Assembly (NCBI RefSeq): GCF_024436055.1
Contig: NZ_JANFNH010000011.1
Location: forward strand, 1 to 64,000
From: Streptantibioticus rubrisoli
GTDB taxonomy: Bacteria; Actinomycetota; Actinomycetes; Streptomycetales; Streptomycetaceae
Direction of reading: 5' to 3'
DNA: 64,000 nt
Part shown: one piece after another, positions 8,517 to 17,286 of the stretch
Numbering within the stretch: position 1 is the stretch's first letter
Layout: every line of letters starts with the position of its first letter
Made by a program: the position numbers and the translations under genes
Notes under the pieces: generated by a model
The model's input: the letters and a program-made list of their open reading frames with translations, nothing else
What the model was told of the DNA's origin: nothing
Databases searched by the model: none

Positions 8517-8657
8517 ATGAATCAGTGGTGGACGACCAGGGCGACCGGCGGAGGGAACCCGCAGGATGACAGCGACTCCAGTAACAAGCATGGCGGGGGC
8601 GGTTCCGACGAGGGTGGCAACACCAACGACGGCCAGGGCCCGGCGGACGGTAGGTAA
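8517..8657 (+). CDS. Putative RiPP precursor peptide (46 aa, Gly/Asp/Asn-rich)
   Basis: A strong ribosome site (AGGGAGG) precedes ATG 8517, and the TAA abuts the GTG of the methyltransferase gene with no gap. The peptide starts MNQWWTTRATGGGNPQ and continues with a Gly/Ser/Asp/Asn-rich tail that contains two Asp-Gly pairs (residues 38-39 and 44-45) and ends PADGR. Asp-Gly is the dipeptide most prone to aspartimide formation. The small size, low complexity and tight linkage to a protein-isoaspartate-methyltransferase homologue fit a precursor for an aspartimide-type RiPP. The peptide is not an obvious family match; the substrate role is inference. Confidence 0.6.
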   Translation: MNQWWTTRATGGGNPQDDSDSSNKHGGGGSDEGGNTNDGQGPADGR

Positions 8658-9836
8658 GTGAGCACACAGCACGAGGCGGAGGCTGGCCCCGAGCGGCTGG
8701 CCTCCGCGCTGATCGAAAACGGCGCGCTGACGAGCGACTGGCTTCCCGCCTTCCAGGCCGTGCCCCGGTATCTGTTCGTGCCGGACACCATTTGGCCGGG
8801 GCGCGGAGGTATGAACAGGCAGAGTGATCGCGTCATCCGGGCGGACGACCCGGAGCTGTGGTGGAGGGCCGTCTACACGGACGCGCCGATCACCACCCAA
8901 TGGGACGACGGCGCGTATACCGGTCCAGGGAAGGGTCAGACCCCCTCGTCGTCCAACTCCATGCCCACCATGGTCTTTTCGATGCTGGACGCGCTCAGTG
9001 TGGAGCCGGGGAACCGGGTGTTGGAGATCGGCACGGGTACCGGCTGGAATGCCGCGCTGCTCTCGCACCGGTTGGGCGCTGAGAACGTCGTCACGGTGGA
9101 GGTGGATGAGGCCAGCGCGAGAGACGCGCGGGCACGTCTGAACGCAGCGGGGTTCGATCCGCTGGCGGTTGTCGGCGATGGCGCGAAGGGGTACCCGGAG
9201 GGCGCACCGTATGACCGGGTGATCGCTACCTGCTCGATCGGCAGCGTCCCGCGAGAGTGGATCGAGCAGACCACGCCGGGCGGGGTGATCGTCGCTCCGT
9301 GGGGGCCGACCTACGGCGGGGAAGCGGTCGTACGTCTCACCGTCGCTGGGGACGGCACGGCGTCCGGTCCGTTCGTGGGCTCCTCGGCGTTCATGCGGCT
9401 GCGCGCCCAGCGCAAGGACCTGCCTTCGACCCAGGCGTACCTGGGCGGCATGGAATGGCCCGCCGACGGCGCCAAGAGCATGACGACGCTCTCACCGGAC
9501 GACGTGGGCGACTGGATCCACATGTTCGCGATAGGCGTTCAGGTCCCGGGGCTGTTCTGCCGGGTGCGTTGGGGGGCGGACGGCGCGTACCGCCTGTGGC
9601 TGCATGACACCGACGTGACCTCGTGGGCGACAGCGGACTACGAGAAGGGGCGGACGCGGTACGAGGTCATGCAGTCCGGCCGCCGGAACCTGTGGGATGA
9701 GCTGGAGGCGGCTTGGCGCTGGTGGGACCGGCAAGGACAGCCCGGGTTCGAACGGTTCGGGCTCACGGTGTCAGGGCAAGGGCACACGATCTGGCTGGAC
9801 AGCCCCAGGAACCGCGTACCCACCTTCCCCCGATGA
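8658..9836 (+). CDS. Protein-L-isoaspartate O-methyltransferase-like RiPP methyltransferase
   Basis: The 392-residue protein has a PIMT-like core. Residues 100-120 carry PTMVFSMLDAL, then SAM motif I LEIGTGTGWNAALL (about 116-129), an acidic post-I loop (VTVEVDEASA) and the motif AATCSIGSVP-type segment RVIATCSIGSVPREW. A C-terminal extension of about 150 residues is absent from housekeeping PIMTs. This layout matches the TgmC/TIGR04188 class of maturase-associated methyltransferases. No ATP-grasp ligase is encoded nearby, so methylation of a precursor Asp followed by imide closure (imiditide type) is the more likely chemistry. The gene is read from the same transcript as the 46-residue peptide. 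Confidence 0.8.
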   Translation: MSTQHEAEAGPERLASALIENGALTSDWLPAFQAVPRYLFVPDTIWPGRGGMNRQSDRVIRADDPELWWRAVYTDAPITTQWDDGAYTGPGKGQTPSSSNSMPTMVFSMLDALSVEPGNRVLEIGTGTGWNAALLSHRLGAENVVTVEVDEASARDARARLNAAGFDPLAVVGDGAKGYPEGAPYDRVIATCSIGSVPREWIEQTTPGGVIVAPWGPTYGGEAVVRLTVAGDGTASGPFVGSSAFMRLRAQRKDLPSTQAYLGGMEWPADGAKSMTTLSPDDVGDWIHMFAIGVQVPGLFCRVRWGADGAYRLWLHDTDVTSWATADYEKGRTRYEVMQSGRRNLWDELEAAWRWWDRQGQPGFERFGLTVSGQGHTIWLDSPRNRVPTFPR

Positions 9837-9925
9837 ACGGCACCCGTCCGAGCGCTGCCCCCGGTGGCGCTGCTCACAGCCGGGCCGAGCCGAAAGCCCG
9901 CAAGCCGGATGGCACCCTTGACCCC

Positions 9926-11773
9926 ATGACCGACGCCTCACCCGCCCCGCGCGCCCGCGCCCGTGTCCGTGCCCCCGAGCTGATCGGCAAGGGCGGCTGG
10001 CTGAACACTGGCGGGAAGCAGCTGTCCCTCGCCGACCTGCGCGGTTCCATCGTCGTCCTGGACTTCTGGACGTTCTGCTGCATCAACTGCCTGCACGTCC
10101 TGGACGAGCTGCGCGAGCTGGAGGAGCGGCACCGCGACACGGTGGTGATCATCGGGGTGCACTCCCCGAAGTTCGTGCACGAGGCCGAGCACGCGGCGGT
10201 GGTCGACGCGGTGGAGCGGTACGGGGTGCACCACCCCGTGCTGGACGACCCCGAGTTGGCCACCTGGAAGCAGTTCGCGGTGCGTGCCTGGCCGACGCTG
10301 GTGGTGATCGACCCCGAGGGGTACGTGGTCGCCCAGCACGCCGGTGAAGGGCATGCACACGCCATCGAGAAGCTGGTCGAGGAACTGGAGGCCGAGCACT
10401 CGGCCAAGGGCACGCTGCGCCGCGGCGACGGCCCGTACGTGCCCCCGGAGCCGGAGCCGACCGTGCTGCGGTTCCCCGGTAAGGCGCTGCGGCTGCCGAA
10501 CGGCAACCTGCTGGTCTCCGACTCGACCCGGCACGCACTGGTCGAGCTGGCGGCCGACGGCGAGACCGTGATCCGGCGGATCGGATCGGGTGAACGAGGT
10601 TTCGACGACGGCCCGGCGCAAAGCGCGCGGTTCAGCGAGCCACAAGGGCTCGCACTGCGGCCGGACGGTACGGCGGTCGTGGTCGCCGACACCGTCAACC
10701 ACGCGCTGCGCGAGGTCGATCTGGCCACCGGCGCGGTGCGCACCCTGGCCGGTACCGGCCGGCAGTGGTGGCAGGGGGCGGCCACCAGCGGCCCGGCGCG
10801 CGAGGTCGACCTGTCCTCACCGTGGGACGTGGCGTGGTTCGACGGCCGGGTGTGGATCGCGATGGCGGGCGTGCACCAGCTGTGGACGTACGACCCGGCC
10901 ACCGGCACCGTGTCGGTCGCCGCCGGTACCACCAACGAGGGGCTGGTCGACGGCCCGGCCGCCGAGGCGTGGTTCGCCCAGCCGTCCGGGCTGGCCGCGA
11001 CGCGGGACCGGCTCTGGGTCGCCGACTCCGAGACCTCCGCGCTGCGGTACGTCACCAGGGAAGGCGACGGCTACACGGTCGGCACCGCGGTCGGCACCGG
11101 CCTGTTCGACTTCGGCCACCGCGACGGCGCCGCCCAACAGGCCCTGCTGCAGCACCCGTTGGGCGTCACCGCGCTGCCGGACGGCTCGGTGGCGGTCAGC
11201 GACACGTACAACCACGCGCTGCGCCGCTACGACCCGGCGAGCGACGAGGTCAGCACGCTCGCCACAGACCTGCGCGAGCCGTCGGACGCGGTCGTGGTGG
11301 ACGGCGACGTGGTCGTGGTCGAGTCCGCCCGGCACCGGCTGACCCGGCTGCGGCTGCCGGAGGAGGCGGTACGGGTCGCCGCGGCGGCGCACCGTACCCA
11401 GCGGCCCGCGACCGAAGTAGCGCCCGGCAGGCTCCAGTTGGACGTGGTCTTCCAGGCTCCAGCGGGCCAGAAGCTTGATGAGCGGTACGGTCCTTCGACC
11501 CGGCTCCTGGTCAGCTCGACCCCTGCCGAACTGCTCGCCTCCGGCGAGGGGAAGGGCACGGACCTCACCCGCGAACTGGTCCTGAACCCCGAGGCCGGCG
11601 AAGGCGTCCTCCACGTCTCCGCGATGGCCGCCTCCTGCGACGACGACCCCACCAACGAGTACCCGGCCTGCCATGTCCACCAGCAGGACTGGGGAGTTCC
11701 GGTCAAGCTCACCGAGGGCGGCGCGACCAGGCTGCCGCTGGTGCTGGCCGGGATGGATGCGGACGGTGAGTGA
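9926..11773 (+). CDS. Thioredoxin-like/NHL-repeat protein (NHLRC2-like)
   Basis: The 615-residue protein begins with a TlpA/thioredoxin-like domain (about residues 15-155) with the redox motif FWTFCCINCLHVLDEL. A six-bladed NHL beta-propeller follows (about 165-500); several blades share the pattern D..NHAL, for example VADTVNHALREV and SDTYNHALRRY. A C-terminal beta-rich tail completes it. The order is that of NHLRC2 homologues. No signal peptide is seen, so it is probably cytoplasmic. ATG 9926 is chosen because homologous sequence starts there. The role is presumably thiol-disulfide related, but the partner is unknown. Confidence 0.8.
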   Translation: MTDASPAPRARARVRAPELIGKGGWLNTGGKQLSLADLRGSIVVLDFWTFCCINCLHVLDELRELEERHRDTVVIIGVHSPKFVHEAEHAAVVDAVERYGVHHPVLDDPELATWKQFAVRAWPTLVVIDPEGYVVAQHAGEGHAHAIEKLVEELEAEHSAKGTLRRGDGPYVPPEPEPTVLRFPGKALRLPNGNLLVSDSTRHALVELAADGETVIRRIGSGERGFDDGPAQSARFSEPQGLALRPDGTAVVVADTVNHALREVDLATGAVRTLAGTGRQWWQGAATSGPAREVDLSSPWDVAWFDGRVWIAMAGVHQLWTYDPATGTVSVAAGTTNEGLVDGPAAEAWFAQPSGLAATRDRLWVADSETSALRYVTREGDGYTVGTAVGTGLFDFGHRDGAAQQALLQHPLGVTALPDGSVAVSDTYNHALRRYDPASDEVSTLATDLREPSDAVVVDGDVVVVESARHRLTRLRLPEEAVRVAAAAHRTQRPATEVAPGRLQLDVVFQAPAGQKLDERYGPSTRLLVSSTPAELLASGEGKGTDLTRELVLNPEAGEGVLHVSAMAASCDDDPTNEYPACHVHQQDWGVPVKLTEGGATRLPLVLAGMDADGE

Positions 11774-11819
11774 CCATCGTATTCCTCTGCGTGTACGGTA
11801 ATTGGCCCTCGACGGAAGG

Positions 11820-11924
11820 GTGGCGGCCCTCGACGCGGAGATGCGCCAGGGCTTCGCCACCGTACTCACCGCTGTGCAGGCGATCGCCGACCGTCTCGAC
11901 GACCGCCCGGGTGGCAACGGCTAA
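11820..11924 (+). CDS. Possible short helical peptide gene
   Basis: A short frame (GTG 11820 to TAA 11924, 34 residues) encodes an amphipathic helix (VAALDAEMRQGFATVLTA, then AIADRLDDR). GGAAGG sits immediately before the GTG, too close for a normal ribosome site. It overlaps the 3' end of the convergent aminopeptidase gene by four bases. It may be a real small gene, a remnant, or chance. Confidence 0.2.
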   Translation: MAALDAEMRQGFATVLTAVQAIADRLDDRPGGNG

Positions 11925-13201
11925 CCCTCCAGGAACGCCTTCAGGGTGGAGGCGAGCAGGTACGGGTCCTGGGCGCCGCACAGTTCGCGGGCCGAGTGCA
12001 TGGACAGGATCGCCACGCCGATGTCGACCGTGGTGATGCCGTGCCGGGCCGCGGTGATCGGGCCGATGGTGGTGCCGCACGGCATCGCGTTGTTGGAGAC
12101 GAAGGACTGCCACGGCACACCCGCGCGCTCGCAGGCGGCGGCGAAGATGCCGCGACCGGTGCCGTCGGTGGCGTACCGCTGGTTGACGTTGACCTTCAGG
12201 ATCGGGCCGCCGTTGGGCACCGGCAGGTGGCCGGGGTCGTGCCGCTCCGGGTAGTTGGGGTGCACGGCGTGGCCGGTGTCGGAGGACAGGCAGACGGTTC
12301 CGGCGAAGGCGCGCGCCCGGTCCTCGTAGGAGCCGCCGCGGGCGAAGACCGAACGCTCCAACACCGTGCCGAGCAGCGGGCCTTGCGCACCGGTGTCCGC
12401 CTGGCTGCCGTTCTCCTCGTGGTCGAAGGCGGCCAACACCGGGATGTGCGGCAGCGGTTGGCCCGCCACCGCGGCCAGCGCGGCGGTCGCCGCGTGCACC
12501 GACAGCAGGTTGTCCATCCGCGGCGCGGCCAGCAGCTCGCGGTCCCGGCCGAGGTAGGCGGGCGGCTGCACGTCGTGCGTCATCAGATCCCAGCCGACCA
12601 CGTCGGAGGCGTCAACTCCGGCCTCCGCTGCCAGGAATCCGATGAGCGCGCCCTCGTCGGTGCCGCCCAGACCCCAGATCGGCTGCATGTGCTTCTGCCG
12701 GTCGAGCGTCATGCCCTCATTGACCTGCCGGTCGAGGTGGATGGCCAGTTGCGGCACCCGCAGCAGCGGCCGGTCCACGTTCACCAGCCGGGTACCGCCG
12801 TCCCGCAGCGTGAGGCGGCCCGCGAGGCCCAGGTCGCGGTCGAGCCAGGAGTTGAGCAGCGGGCCGCCGTAGATCTCCACGGCGATCTGCCGCCAGCCGT
12901 ACGACCCGCTGTCCGGGCGCGGCTTGACCCGCAGGTTGGGCGAGTCGGTGTGCGCGCCGACGATCCGGAACGGGGTCTGCGGTCCCGCGCCCTCCGGCAC
13001 GTACCAGGCGACGATCGCGCCGCCGCGCAGCAGGTACTTGCCGCCGGACGACCCGTCCCACGCCTCCGTCTCCTCGACCCGCCGGAATCCGGCCTTCTCC
13101 AGCCGCTCGGCCGCGCTGGCCACCGCGTGGTACGGGGACGGGCTCGCGGTGGTGAACGCGATCAGGTCATCGGTGTGGGCGCGGTCGAAATAAGGGGTCA
13201 T
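11921..13201 (-). CDS. M18-family aspartyl/other aminopeptidase
   Basis: The 426-residue protein shows the M18 dizinc signatures: IVGAHTDSPNLRVK (metal His/Asp), FDHEENGSQ (catalytic Glu pair), SSDTGHAVHPNYPERH, and HSARELCG near the C-terminus. Members form large dodecameric cytoplasmic aminopeptidases. I prefer the start MTPYFDRAH at 13201 over an in-frame ATG 12 bases upstream, because family members begin there; neither has a clear ribosome site. It is convergent with the thioredoxin/NHL gene. Confidence 0.9.
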   Translation of the reverse strand: MTPYFDRAHTDDLIAFTTASPSPYHAVASAAERLEKAGFRRVEETEAWDGSSGGKYLLRGGAIVAWYVPEGAGPQTPFRIVGAHTDSPNLRVKPRPDSGSYGWRQIAVEIYGGPLLNSWLDRDLGLAGRLTLRDGGTRLVNVDRPLLRVPQLAIHLDRQVNEGMTLDRQKHMQPIWGLGGTDEGALIGFLAAEAGVDASDVVGWDLMTHDVQPPAYLGRDRELLAAPRMDNLLSVHAATAALAAVAGQPLPHIPVLAAFDHEENGSQADTGAQGPLLGTVLERSVFARGGSYEDRARAFAGTVCLSSDTGHAVHPNYPERHDPGHLPVPNGGPILKVNVNQRYATDGTGRGIFAAACERAGVPWQSFVSNNAMPCGTTIGPITAARHGITTVDIGVAILSMHSARELCGAQDPYLLASTLKAFLEG

Positions 13202-13275
13202 GGGCACCAGCATAGAAGCGGACGGCGGCCCGCCCCCTGGCTGGTGGCGGGCCGCCGGAGCACTTGGCGAACGGC

Positions 13276-15102
13276 TCAGAAGGCCTCTTCCGGCAGCTCC
13301 ATCAGCTCGTTGGTGACGGACTCGGCGAGCTGGCGCTGCACGCCGACGCCGGGCAGCACGTTCTCCGCGAAGAACTTCGCCGCGGCGACCTTGCCCAGGT
13401 AGAAGGCCTTGTCCTTCTCGTTGGCGGTGGCCAGCTTCTCGGCGGCGACGGCCGCGCCCTTGAGCAGCAGGTAACCGACGATCACATCACCGGAGGCCAT
13501 CAGCAGGCGGGTGGTGTTCAGGCCGACCTTGTAGATCGACTTCACATCCTGCTCGGTGCCCGCGAGATCGGTCAGCATCTGGCCGACGATCGCCTCCAGG
13601 TCCACCGCCGCCTTGGCCAGCTTGGCGCGGGCGTCGGCCAGTTCGGCGCCGCCGGTCTCGGCGCCGAGGAAGCCCTTGATCTCCTCGGACAGGGCGGTGA
13701 GCGCCTGGCCCTGGTCGCGGACGATCTTCCGGAAGAAGAAGTCCTGGCCCTGGATGGCGGTGGTGCCCTCGTAGAGGGTGTCGATCTTGGCGTCCCGGAT
13801 GTACTGCTCGATCGGGTACTCCTGCAGGTAGCCGGAGCCGCCCAGGGTCTGCAGCGACTGCGCGAGCTGCTCGTAGGACTTCTCCGAGCCGTAGCCCTTG
13901 ACGATCGGCAGCAGCAGGTCGTTCAGCCGGTGGGCGGCGGAGGCGTCCTCGCCCGCGGCCTCCTTGATCAGGATCTCGTCCTGCACGGCGGCGGTGTAGA
14001 GGACGAGGGCGCGCATGCCCTCGGCGTACGCCTTCTGCGTCATCAGCGAACGGCGCACGTCGGGGTGGTGGGTGATGGTGACGCGCGGCGCGGCCTTGTC
14101 CATGAACTGCGCCAGGTCGGCGCCCTGGACGCGCTCCTTGGCGTACTCAAGGGCGTTGAGGTAGCCGGTGGACAAGGTGGCGATGGCCTTCGTGCCGACC
14201 ATCATCCGCGCGAACTCGATGATCTTGAACATCTGGCGGATGCCGTCGTGCTTCTCGCCGAGCAGCCAGCCCTTGGCGGGGTGGTTGGCGCCGAAGGTCA
14301 TCTCGCAGGTGTTGGAGGCCTTCAGGCCCATCTTGTGCTCGACGTTGGTGGCGTAGACGCCGTTGCGCTCGCCGAGTTCGCCGGTCTCCCAGTCGAAGTC
14401 GTACTTCGGCACGATGAACAGCGACAGGCCCTTGGTGCCCGGGCCGTGGCCCTCGGGGCGGGCCAGCACGAAGTGGATGATGTTCTCGGCCATGTCGTGC
14501 TCACCGGAGGTGATGAAGCGCTTCACGCCCTCGATGTGCCAGGAGCCGTCCTCCTGCTGGACGGCCTTGGTGCGGCCAGCGCCGACGTCCGAGCCCGCGT
14601 CGGGCTCGGTGAGCACCATGGTGGAGCCCCACAGCTTGTCGGTCATCCGCTGGGCGATCTTGTGCTGCTCCTCGGTGCCCTCCTCGTAGAGCACCCCGGC
14701 GAAGGCCGGGCCGGAGGCGTACATCCACACGGCCGGGTTCGAGCCCAGGATGGTCTCGGCGAAGCCCCAGAGCAGGGAGCGCGGCGCGGTGGTGCCGCCG
14801 ATGGCCTCCGGGATGCCGAGCCGCCACCACTCGGCGTCCATGTAGGCGGAGAAGCTCTTCTTGAAGCTGTCGGGGACGGGCGCGGTGTTGGTCTCCGGGT
14901 CGAAGACCGGCGGGTTGCGGTCGGCGTCCGCGTAGGACTCGGCGAGTTCGTTCTCCGACAGGCGGGCGATCTCGGCAAGGATGTCCTTGGCGGTGTCCAC
15001 GTCCATGTCGGCAAACGGACCGGTGCCGTAGACCGTGTCCCGGCCGAGCACCTCGAACAGGTTGAACTCGATGTCGCGCAGGTTCGACTTGTAGTGGCCC
15101 AT
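13276..15102 (-). CDS. Acyl-CoA dehydrogenase (FadE type)
   Basis: The 608-residue flavoprotein has the N-terminal, middle ([13 protein letters not shown], about residue 160) and C-terminal acyl-CoA dehydrogenase domains plus the longer C-terminal extension (ACAD_C type) found in about 600-residue actinobacterial members. The active-site Glu is expected in the [12 protein letters not shown] region. It oxidises acyl-CoA to enoyl-CoA in beta-oxidation. ATG 15102 is chosen ([10 protein letters not shown]) because GGAG lies at a normal distance; an in-frame start 54 bases further upstream would add an unconserved Cys-rich tail. A TetR-type operator-like palindrome lies upstream at 15157-15170. 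Confidence 0.88.
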   Translation of the reverse strand: MGHYKSNLRDIEFNLFEVLGRDTVYGTGPFADMDVDTAKDILAEIARLSENELAESYADADRNPPVFDPETNTAPVPDSFKKSFSAYMDAEWWRLGIPEAIGGTTAPRSLLWGFAETILGSNPAVWMYASGPAFAGVLYEEGTEEQHKIAQRMTDKLWGSTMVLTEPDAGSDVGAGRTKAVQQEDGSWHIEGVKRFITSGEHDMAENIIHFVLARPEGHGPGTKGLSLFIVPKYDFDWETGELGERNGVYATNVEHKMGLKASNTCEMTFGANHPAKGWLLGEKHDGIRQMFKIIEFARMMVGTKAIATLSTGYLNALEYAKERVQGADLAQFMDKAAPRVTITHHPDVRRSLMTQKAYAEGMRALVLYTAAVQDEILIKEAAGEDASAAHRLNDLLLPIVKGYGSEKSYEQLAQSLQTLGGSGYLQEYPIEQYIRDAKIDTLYEGTTAIQGQDFFFRKIVRDQGQALTALSEEIKGFLGAETGGAELADARAKLAKAAVDLEAIVGQMLTDLAGTEQDVKSIYKVGLNTTRLLMASGDVIVGYLLLKGAAVAAEKLATANEKDKAFYLGKVAAAKFFAENVLPGVGVQRQLAESVTNELMELPEEAF

Positions 15103-15156
15103 GACGAAAGGCTCCGTCTGCTCGTGAGGACACGCCTGAGGACATGCCTCGCACAT

Positions 15157-15170
15157 CTACTGATTAGTAG
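15157..15170. promoter_or_regulatory. TetR-type operator-like palindrome upstream of the acyl-CoA dehydrogenase gene
   Basis: CTACTGATTAGTAG is a palindrome with a 4-base centre and lies 55 bases upstream of ATG 15102. Its core TACTGATTAGTA fits the TACYRRYNRGTA pattern recognised by several TetR-family regulators of lipid metabolism. No regulator gene is adjacent. Confidence 0.45.
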
Positions 15171-15245
15171 TTCACGATGATGCTACCCGTCGGTAATAAG
15201 AAGCAAGCCCCTATCGCTCAAGTGTGACTCGCTACTCTTAGGCGC

Positions 15246-15695
15246 GTGTACGGCTACGACCAGACTGCCGCCCCGGGTGCCGCCGCACCGCCCTCCGGAG
15301 GGTACGGCCCCCAGCCGCCGCTCTACCCCGAGCCGTCGCCGCCCTCGCTGGCCGACGCGGTGCGCGCCTTCACCACCGGTTCGATGTCGGCGGAGGACTT
15401 CCAGAGCGTCTTCGCCACTTCCCGGGTCTACTGCCCGCGCGGCGACAACCCCGGTTTCCTGGCGCTGCACAACACCCAGCAGCCGGTCATCCCGATGTTC
15501 ACCTCCCTCAAGGAGCTGCGCCGGTACGCGGGCAAGGAGTCCAAGTACTTCGTGATCACCGGCGCGGAGGTGCTGGACCTGCTGCCGACCGGTTACGGGT
15601 TCGTCCTCGACATGGAGGGTGACCACCGGATGGTCTTCGACGCCAAGGCCGTGGAGCAGATGGTCGACTTCGCCATGCGGCGGATGTACGGCTGA
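15246..15695 (+). CDS. SseB-like domain protein
   Basis: The 149-residue protein has a Pro/Gly/Tyr-rich disordered start (about 1-40) followed by an SseB/EspB-type alpha-beta domain (about 40-145, including VIPMFTSLKELRRYAG). GTG 15246 follows a -10-like TACTCT (15232-15237) by eight bases and has no ribosome site, which suggests a leaderless mRNA. Such proteins are common in Streptomyces, and their function is not established. Confidence 0.75.
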   Translation: MYGYDQTAAPGAAAPPSGGYGPQPPLYPEPSPPSLADAVRAFTTGSMSAEDFQSVFATSRVYCPRGDNPGFLALHNTQQPVIPMFTSLKELRRYAGKESKYFVITGAEVLDLLPTGYGFVLDMEGDHRMVFDAKAVEQMVDFAMRRMYG

Positions 15696-15858
15696 CGCGG
15701 TTCGCGCCGCTTCCACTCCTTTTGTCCGTGGCTTAAGCCCTGGCAGTGATCCCTGCTAGCGGCGGGTGTCCCTGGTGGCGCCTGGCCGGAATAGCTGACG
15801 CCTTGCAGGTTGTTCACCGTTCAACTAAATTGGACGGCGAAGGACCGAGGAGGTCGTC

Positions 15859-16815
15859 ATGCCTGCCGTGACTGTTGAGAACCCGTTGACCCTGCCGCGC
15901 GTCGCGGCGCCGGACGGGGCCGTGAACCGTCCGGTGCTCGCGGTGTCCACCGCCCCCAGCGGCTTCGAGGGCGAGGGCTTCCCCGTCCGCCGCGCGTTCG
16001 CGGGCATCGACTACCGGCGCCTCGACCCGTTCATCATGATGGACCAGATGGGCGAGGTGGAGTACGCGCCCGGCGAGGCCAAGGGCACTCCTTGGCACCC
16101 GCACCGCGGCTTCGAGACCGTGACGTACCTGATCGACGGCACCTTCGTGCACCAGGACTCCAACGGTGGCGGCGGGGTGATCAACGGCGGTGACACCCAG
16201 TGGATGACCGCGGGCAGCGGTCTGCTGCACATCGAGGCGCCGCCGGAGGAACTGGTCGTCAGCGGTGGGCTGTTCCACGGCCTGCAGTTGTGGGTCAACC
16301 TGCCGCGTGAGCACAAGATGATGCCGCCCAGGTACCAGGACATCGACGGCGGCCGGGTCGCGCTGCTGACCTCCGCGGACGGCGGCGCGCTGCTGCGGCT
16401 GATCGCGGGCGAGATCGCGGGGCACCGCGGTCCTGGCATCACCCACACGCCGATCACCATGCTGCACGTCTCGCTGAGCCCGGGCGCCCAACTCACGTTG
16501 CCCTGGCGGGCGGACTTCAACGCACTGGCCTACGGCCTGGCCGGACGGGGCCTGGCGGGCGCGGAGGAACGGCCGTTCCGTACCGGGCAGACGGTGGTGT
16601 TCGGCGGCGGAGAAACGCTCACCCTGCGGGCGGACGCCAGCCAGGAGTCGCGCAGTCCGAACCTTGAGGTGGTGCTGTTGGGTGGGCTGCCGATCAGGGA
16701 GCCGATGTTCCACTACGGGCCGTTCGTGATGAACAGCCACGCGGAGCTGGCCCAGGCCTTCGAGGACTTCCAGGCGGGCCGCTTGGGCACGGTACCGGCC
16801 ACGCGCCAACGCTGA
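15859..16815 (+). CDS. Pirin-family protein
   Basis: The 318-residue protein has the bicupin pirin fold. The N-terminal cupin carries the metal ligands in WHPHRGFETVTYLIDG and LLHIEAPPEE, with the FIMMDQMGE strand upstream. A pirin C-terminal domain follows. Pirins bind Fe(II); some are quercetinases and others regulators, and the specific role here is unknown. GAGGAGG precedes ATG 15859. It is monocistronic, and its 3' side enters a GC-rich repeat tract. Confidence 0.88.
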   Translation: MPAVTVENPLTLPRVAAPDGAVNRPVLAVSTAPSGFEGEGFPVRRAFAGIDYRRLDPFIMMDQMGEVEYAPGEAKGTPWHPHRGFETVTYLIDGTFVHQDSNGGGGVINGGDTQWMTAGSGLLHIEAPPEELVVSGGLFHGLQLWVNLPREHKMMPPRYQDIDGGRVALLTSADGGALLRLIAGEIAGHRGPGITHTPITMLHVSLSPGAQLTLPWRADFNALAYGLAGRGLAGAEERPFRTGQTVVFGGGETLTLRADASQESRSPNLEVVLLGGLPIREPMFHYGPFVMNSHAELAQAFEDFQAGRLGTVPATRQR

Positions 16816-16837
16816 CCCTTCCCACCCGCCCGCCCCT

Positions 16838-17192
16838 TGGGGGCTCCGCCCCCAGGCCCCCGTCGGGCGGGAACAGGCTTCGGGGCTCCGCCCCGAGCCT
16901 CGGCATCGGGGGCTGCGCCCCCGGGCCCCCGCTGGGTGCGCGCCGTCTGTCCCGGTGGGCGGGGTGGAGGGCGGGCTCCGCCCCCAGCGCCACTACCGCA
17001 AGCCACCCCCAACGCGGGCAGGGTCCGGGCACACCGCCCCGAGCGGTCTGGGCGCAGCCCGGCTCCCCGGCCCCGGGGGCGCACCCCCCACCCCCATGCG
17101 GGCCGCGGGGGCACCGCCGCCACCCCCATGCGGGCCGCGGGGGCACCGCCCCGCCCCCGTGCCCCGGGGAGTCCGGGGGCGCTGCCCCCGGA
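16838..17192. repeat. GC-rich REP-like palindrome tract
   Basis: The roughly 470-base gap between the pirin and aspS genes is filled with short palindromes: TGGGGGCTCCGCCCCCA (16838-16854), CGGGGCTCCGCCCCG (16881-16895), CGGGGGCTGCGCCCCCG (16907-16923) and TCCGGGGGC/GCCCCCGGA (17172-17192). The first is repeated exactly at 22756-22772. These look like the dispersed intergenic repeats of Streptomyces that can act as terminators. No gene is supported in this gap. Confidence 0.7.
17089..17150. repeat. Tandem 30-bp direct repeat
   Basis: Two exact 30-bp copies (17089-17118 and 17121-17150) are separated by two bases. Each contains the 13-bp core CCATGCGGGCCGC. They lie inside the GC-rich tract upstream of aspS. 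Confidence 0.8.
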
Positions 17193-17286
17193 TTTGGGCT
17201 GAACCCCAGCGGGAGGCGTCACGGTACCCTTGGGGAGCCTGCTGTGTTATGGCGGGTCTGATCCGGATCCCAGACTTGGATGGACG

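Noticed and set aside
8517-9836. Graspetide (ATP-grasp) cluster
   Set aside because: The methyltransferase resembles the TgmC type, but no ATP-grasp ligase is encoded anywhere near.
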